Of a stretch of DNA of 37,434 bases, positions 1-7,541 are shown piece after piece (the first letter of the stretch is position 1; every line of letters starts with the position of its first letter). This DNA is from Defluviimonas aquaemixtae (GTDB lineage Bacteria > Pseudomonadota > Alphaproteobacteria > Rhodobacterales > Rhodobacteraceae). The translations under genes were made by a program, and so were the position numbers. The notes beneath the pieces are model-generated. The model had not been told where the DNA came from. It searched no databases and saw nothing but the letters and a program-made list of their open reading frames with translations. The stretch spans positions 1 through 37,434 of the forward strand of contig NZ_OMOQ01000008.1 in assembly GCF_900302475.1 (NCBI RefSeq), in the 5' to 3' direction.

Positions 1-1
1 C

Positions 2-127
2 GTCGACCGGATCATCACCAATCTCGGCGTCCTCGACGTGGTCGAGGGCGGCCTGAAGATCGTCGAGACCGCCGAGGGCGTCAGCGAAGACGAACTCCGT
101 GCCGCAACCGAGGCGACGATTGTCTGA
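2..127 (+). CDS. pcaJ: 3-oxoacid/3-oxoadipate CoA-transferase subunit B, C-terminal fragment
   Basis: Only the last 41 residues and the stop are inside the window; the gene enters from the left edge. The visible tail has the pattern seen at the end of CoA-transferase beta subunits: VDRIITNLGV, then a short strand leading to GLKIVETAEGV and a final DELRAATEA helix. The family (SCOT/PcaJ/CatJ) moves CoA from succinyl-CoA to a 3-oxoacid and works with an alpha subunit, which should lie further left. The pcaD-like and pcaB genes that follow at once make 3-oxoadipate the likely substrate and PcaJ the likely identity. An acetoacetate-specific subunit cannot be excluded from a fragment this short. 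Confidence 0.8.
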   Translation, partial: VDRIITNLGVLDVVEGGLKIVETAEGVSEDELRAATEATIV

Positions 128-141
128 AGGCGACGCGTAGT

Positions 142-921
142 ATGCAGTTTTCCAAGCCGCGCGACGTGACGCTCCACTACCGGTTCTCGCCGCGCTTGGA
201 ATCCGTGACTCCGATCGCGTTCCTGAATTCCCTCGGCACGGATTTCCGCATCTGGGATGGCGTAGTGAACCGCGTGAACCCGGACATTCCCTCCTTGCGG
301 ATGGACAAGCGCGGCCAAGAACTCTCTGACGAGGGGCCGATCAGCTTGGACGCGCATATCGTCGATGTCGCGGACCTCATGGACACGCTCGGGCTGAAAT
401 CGGCGCTAATCTGCGGCATATTCGTCGGCGGGATGATTGCGCAAGGGCTGGCCGCAGCCCGTCCTGACCTCATATCCGGATTGATGCTATGCAATACCGG
501 TGCCCGGATCGACGATGCGGCCGGCTGGAATGCGCGGATCGCGGCGGTCGGTGAGACCGGTATCGCAAGCCTCGCCGAATCGATTCTTGAGCGATGGTTT
601 TCGCCGGATTTTCATCGGGATTGGCCGGCAGAAGTCGTCTATCGCAACATACTGACCCGCACTCCCGCCGGCGGATATGCCGGCATCTGCGCTGCGATCC
701 GCGATTCAGACTTTGTCGCGACATCCGCAAGTCTGAAGCTGTCGACAATCTGTGTCGAAGGATCCGACGATCTGGCGACGCCGCCTGCGACGGTCCGGAA
801 GCTTGCAGACCTGATCCAAGGAGCCGACTACAATCTTCTCGACGGTGTCGGGCATTTACCCTGCATCGAAGCGCCGGAGATGGTAGCGCGACACCTCTCG
901 GTCCTTCACGGGCGGCTTTGA
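142..921 (+). CDS. pcaD: PcaD-like alpha/beta hydrolase with a substituted nucleophile
   Basis: A 259-residue protein of the 3-oxoadipate enol-lactonase family, close to the usual length of about 260. PcaD opens 3-oxoadipate enol-lactone to 3-oxoadipate in the protocatechuate branch of the 3-oxoadipate pathway. The fold is recognisable from LNSLGTD near residue 30, DKRG at 55-58, GGMIAQ after the nucleophile elbow, Asp209/Asp210 in the acid position, and GHLP with His238. The nucleophile elbow, normally CGLSxGG, reads CGIFVGG: residue 94 is Phe (codon TTC, 421-423), where Ser is expected. The normally conserved KRGHGLSD also reads KRGQELSD. The frame is open and the gene is coupled to pcaB by an overlapping TGATG. 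It may be a catalytically dead or repurposed copy, or the bases may contain an error. The family call is firm; the enzymatic activity is doubtful. Confidence 0.82.
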   Translation: MQFSKPRDVTLHYRFSPRLESVTPIAFLNSLGTDFRIWDGVVNRVNPDIPSLRMDKRGQELSDEGPISLDAHIVDVADLMDTLGLKSALICGIFVGGMIAQGLAAARPDLISGLMLCNTGARIDDAAGWNARIAAVGETGIASLAESILERWFSPDFHRDWPAEVVYRNILTRTPAGGYAGICAAIRDSDFVATSASLKLSTICVEGSDDLATPPATVRKLADLIQGADYNLLDGVGHLPCIEAPEMVARHLSVLHGRL

Positions 922-1997
922 TGACAAACGTTTTTGAACATCCTTGGTTAGGTGGCCTCTTTGGCGACGACGAGGCCTCGGCAATCTGGTCGCCCGAGAG
1001 GCAAATGCGCCACATGCTCGCGTTCGAGAAGGCATGGGCGCAGGCGCTCGGCCACGTCGGTATCGTGCCTTCGGACATTGCCCACGCTGCGGCCAAGGCG
1101 ATTGGTGGCTTTGCGCCGGACCTGCCGGCTCTCCGCAGGGGTTCGGCGCGTGACGGACTGCCCGTACCCGCGCTCATCGTGCAGTTGAAGGCTGCGGCGG
1201 GCGCGAATGCCCATGCGGTACACCGTGGCGCCACCTCTCAGGATGTGATCGACACGGCGCTGGCGCTGACGCTGCGTGAGATGAGCGATCTATTCACGGC
1301 ACGCATCGAGCGGCTGTCTCAGGGGTTGGGCGATCTTACCAAGCGGTTTGGTGACAACGCCCTGATGGGCCGCACAAGAATGCAGGCGGCGCTGCCTATT
1401 GCCGCGGCCGACCGCATCGTGATTTGGCAGATGCCGCTTGCCGATCATCTCCGGCGCCTCGAGCAGGTACGCGATCGCGTTGAGTTGCTGCAGTTCGGCG
1501 GCGCGGCAGGAAATCGCGCGGCAACCGGCGGCAAGAGTTTCGCCATCGCGGAGTTTCTCGCAGACGCCCTTCACCTCGGCAACCCACCGAGATCATGGCA
1601 CGCGAGGCGTGACGGGATCGCGGAATATGCAGGTCATCTGTCGTTGATCACCGGTACGCTGGGCAAGATGGGTCAGGATATCTGCCTGATGGCGCAACAG
1701 GGTGTGGACGAAATCGATCTGGCGGATGGTGGCGGATCTTCCGCCATGCCCCACAAACAGAACCCCATTCTCGCCGAGCTTCTTGTGACGCTGGCCCGGT
1801 TCAATGCGGTTCAGGTCTCCGGCATACATCACGCGCTGGTCCATGAGCAGGAGCGGTCGGGCGCAGCTTGGTCGCTCGAATGGATGATCGTGCCCCAGAT
1901 GGCTCTCGCGACAGCGCGCAGCCTTGAGGCGGCTTCCGAACTCTGCCGACAAATCGTTCGCGTCGGACGAAGCAATGACGGGAGCAATCATCAGTGA
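921..1997 (+). CDS. pcaB: 3-carboxy-cis,cis-muconate cycloisomerase
   Basis: PcaB, a fumarase/aspartase-superfamily enzyme, converts 3-carboxy-cis,cis-muconate to 4-carboxymuconolactone in protocatechuate degradation. The superfamily signature [11 protein letters not shown] is at residues 272-282. HRGATSQD is at 101-108, [10 protein letters not shown] at 150-159, and FGGAAG at 192-197, all characteristic of this subfamily. The product is 358 residues, typical of the shorter alphaproteobacterial form. The frame stays open upstream to 594, but the ATG at 921 overlaps the pcaD stop as TGATG and gives the correct family N-terminus ([12 protein letters not shown]), so it was chosen. The stop overlaps the GTG start of aroQ. 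Overlaps on both sides indicate translational coupling. Confidence 0.93.
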   Translation: MTNVFEHPWLGGLFGDDEASAIWSPERQMRHMLAFEKAWAQALGHVGIVPSDIAHAAAKAIGGFAPDLPALRRGSARDGLPVPALIVQLKAAAGANAHAVHRGATSQDVIDTALALTLREMSDLFTARIERLSQGLGDLTKRFGDNALMGRTRMQAALPIAAADRIVIWQMPLADHLRRLEQVRDRVELLQFGGAAGNRAATGGKSFAIAEFLADALHLGNPPRSWHARRDGIAEYAGHLSLITGTLGKMGQDICLMAQQGVDEIDLADGGGSSAMPHKQNPILAELLVTLARFNAVQVSGIHHALVHEQERSGAAWSLEWMIVPQMALATARSLEAASELCRQIVRVGRSNDGSNHQ

Positions 1998-2434
1998 CAC
2001 GGACGATTTTCGTCATCAACGGTCCGAACTTGAACATGCTCGGAACGCAGCAACCAGAGATCTACGGCCTCGAAACGTTGGCGGACATCGAACAGCTATG
2101 CCTGAAGGTCGGGAATGAGTTGGGTTTCAATATTGCGTTCCACCAGACAAATCATGAAGGGGACATTGTCGACCTCGTTCAGCTAGCCCGCGAGGCAGCC
2201 TGCGCGATCGTGATAAACCCGGCAGCTTATACGCATACCTGCGTGGCAATTCGCGATGCACTGACGGCGTGCGACTTCCCGATCATCGAGGTCCACATCT
2301 CGAACATCCATCGGCGCGAGCCGTTCCGGCACCATTCCTATGTCTCGGGTGTGGCGAAAGGCGTGATCGCTGGGCTTGGTGTTGAAGGCTACGCTGCGGC
2401 GATCCGTGCTCTCGCGACATTTGTGAGAACCTAG
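1994..2434 (+). CDS. aroQ: Type II 3-dehydroquinate dehydratase
   Basis: The 146-residue protein matches the small dodecameric type II dehydroquinase, which interconverts 3-dehydroquinate and 3-dehydroshikimate. Family motifs are clear: NGPNLNMLG at 9-17, PEIYG (catalytic Tyr), [18 protein letters not shown] and [20 protein letters not shown], which carries the catalytic His and Arg. The start is GTG at 1994, overlapping the pcaB stop. Position at the end of a pca operon suggests a catabolic role: it would supply dehydroshikimate to a dehydratase that makes protocatechuate during quinate use. A biosynthetic shikimate role is also possible if this is the only copy. No quinate dehydrogenase or dehydroshikimate dehydratase is visible here. 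Confidence 0.93.
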   Translation: MTRTIFVINGPNLNMLGTQQPEIYGLETLADIEQLCLKVGNELGFNIAFHQTNHEGDIVDLVQLAREAACAIVINPAAYTHTCVAIRDALTACDFPIIEVHISNIHRREPFRHHSYVSGVAKGVIAGLGVEGYAAAIRALATFVRT

Positions 2435-2935
2435 ATTTGAAATCGCTCGTCGCTTGGACATTAGGTGCCGGACATAATAGCCATATCGTTCGCGTCACGC
2501 GCATTACGCCCGTTCATTTGCGGTGCAGCTTTGCCAAACCGGCCATACGCTCCATGCGCGAGGCCAGCTAGGTCCGCTGCGCGGACTAAGCGGGCTTGTG
2601 CAGTTGCGGCTATTGCTTGCGCAGAAAACCGTCGTGCTTGCAGCGCCGTCGTTTCGGCAACGCAGGGGATGTCCCTAGACCGGTCGTTCAATCGCGCCGC
2701 ATCCGGCTGATTCCAAGCCGACCCTTCGCTGCGGTCAGTTCTTACAAACGACACGCGGGACGGAGCGGCTACCAAAATCCACTGTATCAAGGTCTTCTTC
2801 ACCGCAGATTGCAGCCCTTCATCACACATGGCTCGCCGTGTTCAGGCAGTCGCGTAATGGCACGACAATATGGTTCGCAAGGAGCGAACCCCATTTTGCT
2901 GCAAGCACGACTATCCAGTAGCCACCAAAGTGCGC
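2435..2935. other. Gene-free stretch between convergent operons
   Basis: About 500 bases between the stop of aroQ and the stop of the PanB-like gene. Short open frames exist on both strands, but none has a plausible start signal or recognisable protein, and they are rich in Arg, Ala and Ser, as out-of-frame GC-rich DNA often is. The only structure noted is a hairpin near the right end. It could be decayed coding DNA, but no parent gene could be identified. Confidence 0.5.
2872..2890 (-). terminator. Hairpin behind the PanB-like gene
   Basis: Perfect 7-base arms GGTTCGC (2872-2878) and GCGAACC (2884-2890) enclose the loop AAGGA. It lies 45 bases past the stop of the PanB-like gene. There is no long T tract on the minus strand; on the plus strand the hairpin is followed by CCATTTT. 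It may serve either converging operon. Confidence 0.4.
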
Positions 2936-3748
2936 TCAGCGTTTGTCATCCTCTGATTGTTGAGACACAAATCGCTCAAGCTCCTCGTCGGAGATGGGTA
3001 CTGAGTGCTCTGACGCGGGATAGGCCCCGCGTTTTACATCCGCGTCGAACTCTTTGAATGCGCCGATGCGTTCTTTCTGAAGCCGGTCCAATTCGCTTCG
3101 GAAATCGCGATACGTCTTGGCATGACGCGGTTTGTGACCGCGCGTGTATCCCAGCACGTCCTCGGCAAATAGATACTGCGCATCGGCATGAGGACCGGCC
3201 CCCATCCCGAGAAGAACCAGCTTGGTCCGCTTGGCGATCTCGGCAGCGACACGGTCGGGCACAACCTCTAGCTCGGCCCCAAAACATCCTATGTCTTCAA
3301 GCGCCTTCACGTGCCTGAAGACCTCGAGCGCGCTCTCGGCCGTTTTTCCAACCGCCTTGAACCCGCCGGTCCAGGTGGCCTTCGACGGAATCAATCCAAC
3401 ATGGCTCACTACCGGAATTCCATCATCCGACAAGGCTTTGATCGTACTGAGCGACGAGGCGCAATAGACGCAATCGCCGCCAACCTGCATCGCGCGATGC
3501 GCGGCGCGCTGGTAATCTTCCTGGGTGACCAATTCCCCATAGAGAAGGCCGACCTGGACAAAACAATTGCCTGCCGCTTCGCGCATCTCGGGTGTCCACA
3601 CCGGGTCGATGATCGACAGCATGTCGATGCCGGCCTCGGCCGCGGCCGCGGCCTCGTCCAGGGTATCGACATAGAGCATGGAAAGCGTGCGCTTGCCTTT
3701 GAGCGCGCGGATGTCCGCGACCGTCGGCCGCTTGTGATAGTGTCCCAT
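2936..3748 (-). CDS. Divergent PanB-like (ketopantoate hydroxymethyltransferase family) protein
   Basis: A 270-residue TIM-barrel protein whose second half aligns with PanB: GIPVVSHVGLIPSK at 110-123, GGFKAVGK at 128-135, then GAELEVVP with Glu161 in the place of the catalytic Glu, and GMGAGPHADAQ at 181-191. PanB adds a hydroxymethyl group from methylene-tetrahydrofolate to 2-oxoisovalerate. Here the VGDSLGM-like metal motif is reduced to SIIDPVW (Asp48). The segment that normally holds a Mg-binding Asp reads QVGLLYGE, and the KIEGG-type metal and substrate segment reads VYCASS. A standard pantothenate role is therefore unlikely. It starts at an ATG preceded by GGAGGAAG and is the last gene of the moc-like operon, 16 bases after the reductase. 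It may handle a one-carbon unit or another product of the oxygenase; this is inference. Confidence 0.72.
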   Translation of the reverse strand: MGHYHKRPTVADIRALKGKRTLSMLYVDTLDEAAAAAEAGIDMLSIIDPVWTPEMREAAGNCFVQVGLLYGELVTQEDYQRAAHRAMQVGGDCVYCASSLSTIKALSDDGIPVVSHVGLIPSKATWTGGFKAVGKTAESALEVFRHVKALEDIGCFGAELEVVPDRVAAEIAKRTKLVLLGMGAGPHADAQYLFAEDVLGYTRGHKPRHAKTYRDFRSELDRLQKERIGAFKEFDADVKRGAYPASEHSVPISDEELERFVSQQSEDDKR

Positions 3749-3764
3749 TCTTCCTCCGCATCGC

Positions 3765-4958
3765 TCAGGCCGCCCGGAGCAGTTTCTTCATGTTGTGCGA
3801 CGGATCCGACAAGAGCGCCGGGTTGATTTCGGATCCGATTAGCCGTTGCGCAATCTTGATGTCTTTCGCCACGGTATTCCCCGGGCCGAGACCCGCCGCC
3901 CCGTTAAGCCTGTCTTGTCCGTCCAGAAAAAACAGGATCTGGGCTTGGTTTCCGAGCGCACGGATCGCTGACGGATCCCCTGACGTATTGCCGACCCCCT
4001 GGCGTCCCAGATCGTACTGATCTGACCAGAACCAGATCGGTACATCGAACTGCGCGTCGCTACCGGCAAGATTTCGTCCTGCCATCTCGCCCTGCGCCCG
4101 CGCGTTTTGCCAGGTTTCATACCGTCGGTACGTGCCACCGGATGTCTTCACAGAAGCACAGTCGCCTGCGGCGTAGATCAACGGGTCATCCGTCACGAGG
4201 CTGTCATCGACACATATTCCGTTCTGCACGCTCAGTCCCGCCGCTTCGGCTAGTTCGACGCTAGGCACTACTCCAATAGCGGCCACGATAAGATCGGCCT
4301 CGAATATCCGCTCCTTGTCCAGTACCACCGTGTTCTCGGCACATAGCACGACGCTGGCGTCACAGATGATCTGGACGCCCTGTTCGCGATGCCGGTTCGC
4401 CAGTGCAGCAACCAAGCCGCGCGGGACATTCCGCCCAAGCGGACGTGGACCGGCTTCGAGAACCGTAACCCCTGCGCCGCGCGCAGAGAGAAGCGCCGCG
4501 AGCTCCAGCCCGATGAGCCCGGCACCCACGATGACAACGCGCGTACCCGAAGCCGCTGCACGATATGTGGTCCGGGCGTCCGCGACCGTCCGTAGGACCT
4601 TCGCGTTCTCTCCGCCAGGGCAACTCAAGGCTCGCGGCCGCGCACCTGTCGCGAGGAGCATTTTCTCGTAAGGCATCGACGTTCCGTCCGAGAGCCGCAC
4701 CTTGCGTTCAGCGCGATCCAGTTGGGTAACGGAAATACCGGTTTGAAGGTTGATCGCCTTCTCGGCCAACGCCTCCGGGTTGGTAATGGGTTTCTCAATT
4801 GCACCGGTCTCGTCGGGTTTCGAAAGTGGCGGTCTTTCATAAGGCGGTACGGGCTCATCACCGATCACGGAGATTGCACCCTCGTATCCCGCGTCTCGTG
4901 CCGCAAACGCAGCGCGTATCCCGCATTCACCGGCGCCGATGATGGCGATCCCCGCCAT
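3765..4958 (-). CDS. FAD/NAD(P)-dependent ferredoxin reductase (MocF-like role)
   Basis: A 397-residue flavoprotein of the rhodocoxin/putidaredoxin reductase type, which passes electrons from NAD(P)H to a small iron-sulphur protein. The FAD Rossmann motif GAGECG lies at 8-13, followed by the PYERPPLSK segment (39-47) usual for these reductases. LLATGARPR is at 101-109, a second nucleotide-binding motif VGAGLIG at 144-150, and the FAD-contacting AAGDCASV in the C-terminal half. Its ATG is separated from the TGA of the ferredoxin gene by a single base, so the two are co-translated. With the ferredoxin and the di-iron oxygenase it forms a complete three-component electron chain, matching the role of MocF in rhizopine degradation. 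Confidence 0.88.
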   Translation of the reverse strand: MAGIAIIGAGECGIRAAFAARDAGYEGAISVIGDEPVPPYERPPLSKPDETGAIEKPITNPEALAEKAINLQTGISVTQLDRAERKVRLSDGTSMPYEKMLLATGARPRALSCPGGENAKVLRTVADARTTYRAAASGTRVVIVGAGLIGLELAALLSARGAGVTVLEAGPRPLGRNVPRGLVAALANRHREQGVQIICDASVVLCAENTVVLDKERIFEADLIVAAIGVVPSVELAEAAGLSVQNGICVDDSLVTDDPLIYAAGDCASVKTSGGTYRRYETWQNARAQGEMAGRNLAGSDAQFDVPIWFWSDQYDLGRQGVGNTSGDPSAIRALGNQAQILFFLDGQDRLNGAAGLGPGNTVAKDIKIAQRLIGSEINPALLSDPSHNMKKLLRAA

Positions 4959-4959
4959 G

Positions 4960-5271
4960 TCAGATCTCGATAAATACGCGGTCGCCTTCGACCTTGACCG
5001 GATAAGTGTTCAGATTGACACAGACCGGCGCGCGCTTCGCCTCGCCGGTGCGATAGTCGAACTGCCCGTTATGCTTTGGGCATTCGATCACGTAGTCCAT
5101 CACCAGACCGTCTTCGAGATGCACCTGTTCGTGGGTGCAGAGCCCGTCCGTACAAAAAAACTCATCGTTCGGACTTCTATAGATCGCGAAGGTGCGATCG
5201 CCGTGGTCGAAGCGTATCAGGTCCTCTTCATCCACATCGTCCATTCCGCAGGCATCGATCCACTCAGCCAT
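4960..5271 (-). CDS. mocE: MocE-type Rieske [2Fe-2S] ferredoxin
   Basis: A 103-residue single-domain Rieske protein that would carry electrons from the reductase to the oxygenase. Cluster ligands are Cys45-x-His47 and Cys64-x2-His67, within CTHEQVHLEDG and IECPKHNGQFD. The acidic surface and the EDGLVMDYVIECPKH stretch match the MocE subfamily. The frame extends upstream to 5367, but the ATG at 5271 has a strong GGGGAGG ribosome site just before it and gives the expected N-terminus, so it was chosen. It sits between the desaturase-like gene (22 bases upstream) and the reductase (1 base downstream). Confidence 0.9.
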   Translation of the reverse strand: MAEWIDACGMDDVDEEDLIRFDHGDRTFAIYRSPNDEFFCTDGLCTHEQVHLEDGLVMDYVIECPKHNGQFDYRTGEAKRAPVCVNLNTYPVKVEGDRVFIEI

Positions 5272-5293
5272 ACTGTTGTCCTCCCCTGTATAG

Positions 5294-6373
5294 CTATTCG
5301 GCCGGGACGCTAAGCGCCTGTTCATGCAAGTCTTCCCGATAGGGACGCGCCGATCCGGGCAGTTCACGCTTGACGAAAAAATCCTCGTAGCGAAGCTGCC
5401 GCTTCAGAGCGGGCCAGATTTCCCGATAGGCATCGAGGATCGAGGTATTCGGCGCCGGCAGGTCGTGCTTGATCTTCTCGTGCAACTCCGGAAGCCGGTG
5501 ATAGGGCACCATCGGGAACATGTGGTGCTCGACGTGATAGTTCATGTTCCAGTAGATGAAGCGGCTGATCGGGTTGACGTAGACTGTGCGACTGTTCAGC
5601 CGGTGGTCGAGCACGTTTTCAGCAAGGCCTGCGTGCTGCATGATCCCGGTCATCACATGGTGCCAGGCGCCATAGAGCCGCGGCAAACCAATCACCATAA
5701 GCGGCAGGATCGAATGCATTGCGACGGCGAGCACGATGGTCGCGAGGTAGATCAGCACCCAGACGCGCGCCACGCCGATGACTTTGTGCTGTTCCTGCTC
5801 GGGGATGAAGGTCGCCTCTTCGGAATCGAGATGACCAGCGGCGTTCATGATCATACGCATCCAGCCGTTCAACGCATCGACGATGCCGAAGAAGTTCAGG
5901 AAGATGCGGAACAATGCCGGCGGCCGCATCGCGACAATCTCGGGATCACGGCCGACGATGATCGTGTCGGTGTGATGCCGCGCATGGCTCCAGCGCCACG
6001 TGACCGGGTTGCGGATCATGCAGAAGGACGCGATCTGATAGATCACGTTGTTCATCAACGGCGTCTTGAAGGCGGTGCCATGCCCGCATTCGTGCCACCG
6101 GCTGTCCATCGCCGAACCGTAGAGCACGCCGTAAGCCAGCCAGAACGGAGCCGACCACCAAGACGGCCAGAGCGCGATGCCAATTCCCGCAATCAGGATC
6201 ATTGACCCAAACAGGATGACAGCATCCCGGATTGCGGGTTGGTCCGAGCGCTGCATCAGCGCCTTCATCTCTTTGCGAGGAATGTCGGTGTGATACCACT
6301 CGGCGGTCGCCAGCCCCGTCTCGACGGCACGCTCGGCATCCGGACCGAGCAGTGAATAGTCGCGCTTCGTCAT
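5294..6373 (-). CDS. mocD: Membrane di-iron oxygenase of the fatty acid desaturase superfamily (MocD-like)
   Basis: A 359-residue membrane protein with the three histidine boxes of the desaturase/hydroxylase superfamily: HECGH at 94-98, HARHH at 130-134 and HVEHH at 280-284. Hydrophobic segments lie near 50-70, 75-90 and 205-230. In Rhizobium, MocD with MocE and MocF is reported to be needed for demethylating the rhizopine 3-O-methyl-scyllo-inosamine, and this gene is followed by exactly such a ferredoxin and reductase. A methyl-ether oxygenase acting on an inositol derivative is therefore the best guess; a true lipid desaturase is the alternative. The start at 6373 was preferred over 6394 because GGGAGGAG precedes it closely. 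The gene is divergent from a LacI-type regulator, which probably controls it. Confidence 0.85.
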   Translation of the reverse strand: MTKRDYSLLGPDAERAVETGLATAEWYHTDIPRKEMKALMQRSDQPAIRDAVILFGSMILIAGIGIALWPSWWSAPFWLAYGVLYGSAMDSRWHECGHGTAFKTPLMNNVIYQIASFCMIRNPVTWRWSHARHHTDTIIVGRDPEIVAMRPPALFRIFLNFFGIVDALNGWMRMIMNAAGHLDSEEATFIPEQEQHKVIGVARVWVLIYLATIVLAVAMHSILPLMVIGLPRLYGAWHHVMTGIMQHAGLAENVLDHRLNSRTVYVNPISRFIYWNMNYHVEHHMFPMVPYHRLPELHEKIKHDLPAPNTSILDAYREIWPALKRQLRYEDFFVKRELPGSARPYREDLHEQALSVPAE

Positions 6374-6408
6374 GGTCTCCTCCCGGAGTATCATCTCCTG
6401 TGAGATAC

Positions 6409-6432
6409 ATTGAGACCAGCGATGCTCTCAAT
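6409..6432. promoter_or_regulatory. Inverted repeat, candidate operator
   Basis: Perfect arms ATTGAGA (6409-6415) and TCTCAAT (6426-6432) are spaced by 10 bases. The repeat lies 36 bases upstream of the mocD-like start, in the 131-base gap shared with the divergent lacI-type gene. It is a candidate binding site for that regulator. Confidence 0.4.
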
Positions 6433-6459
6433 ACTCGGCATTGCTTTTCGCATCAAAAT

Positions 6460-6486
6460 ACATCATTAATCAGCCTATGATGATGT
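6460..6486. promoter_or_regulatory. Inverted repeat, candidate operator near the regulator start
   Basis: Perfect arms ACATCAT (6460-6466) and ATGATGT (6480-6486) are spaced by 13 bases and end 18 bases before the ATG of the divergent lacI-type gene. The position suits autoregulation. The arm sequence differs from the other repeat in the same gap and from the palindromes near 18.1 and 19.2 kb. Confidence 0.4.
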
Positions 6487-6504
6487 GAATACCTCAGCTT
6501 TGGA

Positions 6505-7539
6505 ATGAAGACACGTCGCCCCACTTTGAAGGATCTGGCAGAGGCTGCGGGGGTCGGTGTGGCCACCGTTGACCGCGTTCTCAACGAGCGCCCGAACGTT
6601 CGTGCCACAATGGTCGAGCGCGTGCTCGCCGCTGCTGAAGACATCGGGTATCCGACGAAGAAGCTGGACGCCATCAAGCTCGATGCTGCGCGGCCGGTTG
6701 TCAGATTGGGCATTGTCCTGCACAAGCCGTCCCAGGAGTTTTATCGCAATTTCGCCAGCGAACTCGAGATCGCCGTCAAGAACCGTGCCGAGGTTCGCGG
6801 ACGGTGTGAAATCAGGTTCTCTTCGTCTCAAGCGCCATCCGAGTTCGCCGCCGAACTCGTTGAAGCCTCCAAGTCGGCCGAAGTGCTTGCGACGTCCGCC
6901 ATCAACCACCCCACGCTGTCGCAAACGATCCGCGCCTTGCAGGACGATGGTAAGCCGGTGTTCTCGCTCCTTAATGATGCCGCGTCGGGCGTGCAGCAAA
7001 GCTATGTCGGCCTCGACAATGTCAAGGTCGGTCGTATCGCCGGGTGGATGATCGCAACGCAGGTTCGTGAGCCGGGCAAGGTCGCCGTCTTCATCGGCGG
7101 GAACCGCTGGCACGGTCATATTCTGCGAGAGACGGGTCTTAGAAGCTATCTCAGAGACTACGCTCCACACCTCCAGCTTCTGGATGCCATCGTGAACTTG
7201 GAGACGCGGCAGGTCACCTACGAGGCGACGCTCGATCTCGTCGACCGCCATCCCGATCTTCGTGGAATCTACGTCGCGGGCGGTGGCATGGAAGGCGCTA
7301 TCGCCGCGTTAAGAGAGGTGAGACCGCCCGGCAAGGTAGCGCTGGTCGTCAACGAACTTACAAACGAGAGCCGCAAGGCGCTCTCAGACCGATATGTCAG
7401 CCTTGCGATCGCGACGCCGCTCCCTGACATCTGTCGATACCTAGTCAGCTTGATGATCGAGGCAGCGCGAAGCGGGCCCAGTGAAACATCGGGCCAGCAT
7501 TATCTCACCCCGCAGCTTCTCGTGCCCGAGTCTCTCTAA
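6505..7539 (+). CDS. LacI-family transcriptional regulator (moc side)
   Basis: A 344-residue repressor-type protein. The N-terminal helix-turn-helix (about residues 6-50) contains TLKDLAEAAGVGVATVDRVLN; the third helix reads TVDR where many LacI proteins have TVSR. The rest is a periplasmic-binding-protein-like sensor domain with FIGGNRWHGH and YVAGGGMEGAI. It is strikingly similar to the regulator at 18138-19169, with long shared stretches such as SQEFYRNFA, PVFSLLND and GNRWHGH. It is divergent from the mocD-like operon and its stop lies 2 bases from the convergent iolB stop, so it links the moc-like and iol operons. The likely ligand is an inositol, inosose or derivative; this is inferred from context only. 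Confidence 0.88.
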   Translation: MKTRRPTLKDLAEAAGVGVATVDRVLNERPNVRATMVERVLAAAEDIGYPTKKLDAIKLDAARPVVRLGIVLHKPSQEFYRNFASELEIAVKNRAEVRGRCEIRFSSSQAPSEFAAELVEASKSAEVLATSAINHPTLSQTIRALQDDGKPVFSLLNDAASGVQQSYVGLDNVKVGRIAGWMIATQVREPGKVAVFIGGNRWHGHILRETGLRSYLRDYAPHLQLLDAIVNLETRQVTYEATLDLVDRHPDLRGIYVAGGGMEGAIAALREVRPPGKVALVVNELTNESRKALSDRYVSLAIATPLPDICRYLVSLMIEAARSGPSETSGQHYLTPQLLVPESL

Positions 7540-7541
7540 TC

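Noticed and set aside
594..920. N-terminal extension of pcaB by 109 codons
   Set aside because: It lies within pcaD in another frame; the coupled ATG at 921 gives the family N-terminus.
2596..3057. 153-residue open frame overlapping the PanB-like gene end
   Set aside because: No start signal or family pattern; it overlaps a supported gene on the other strand.
5324..6205. 293-residue open frame antisense to the mocD-like gene
   Set aside because: Shadow frame; the opposite strand has the histidine boxes and a good ribosome site.
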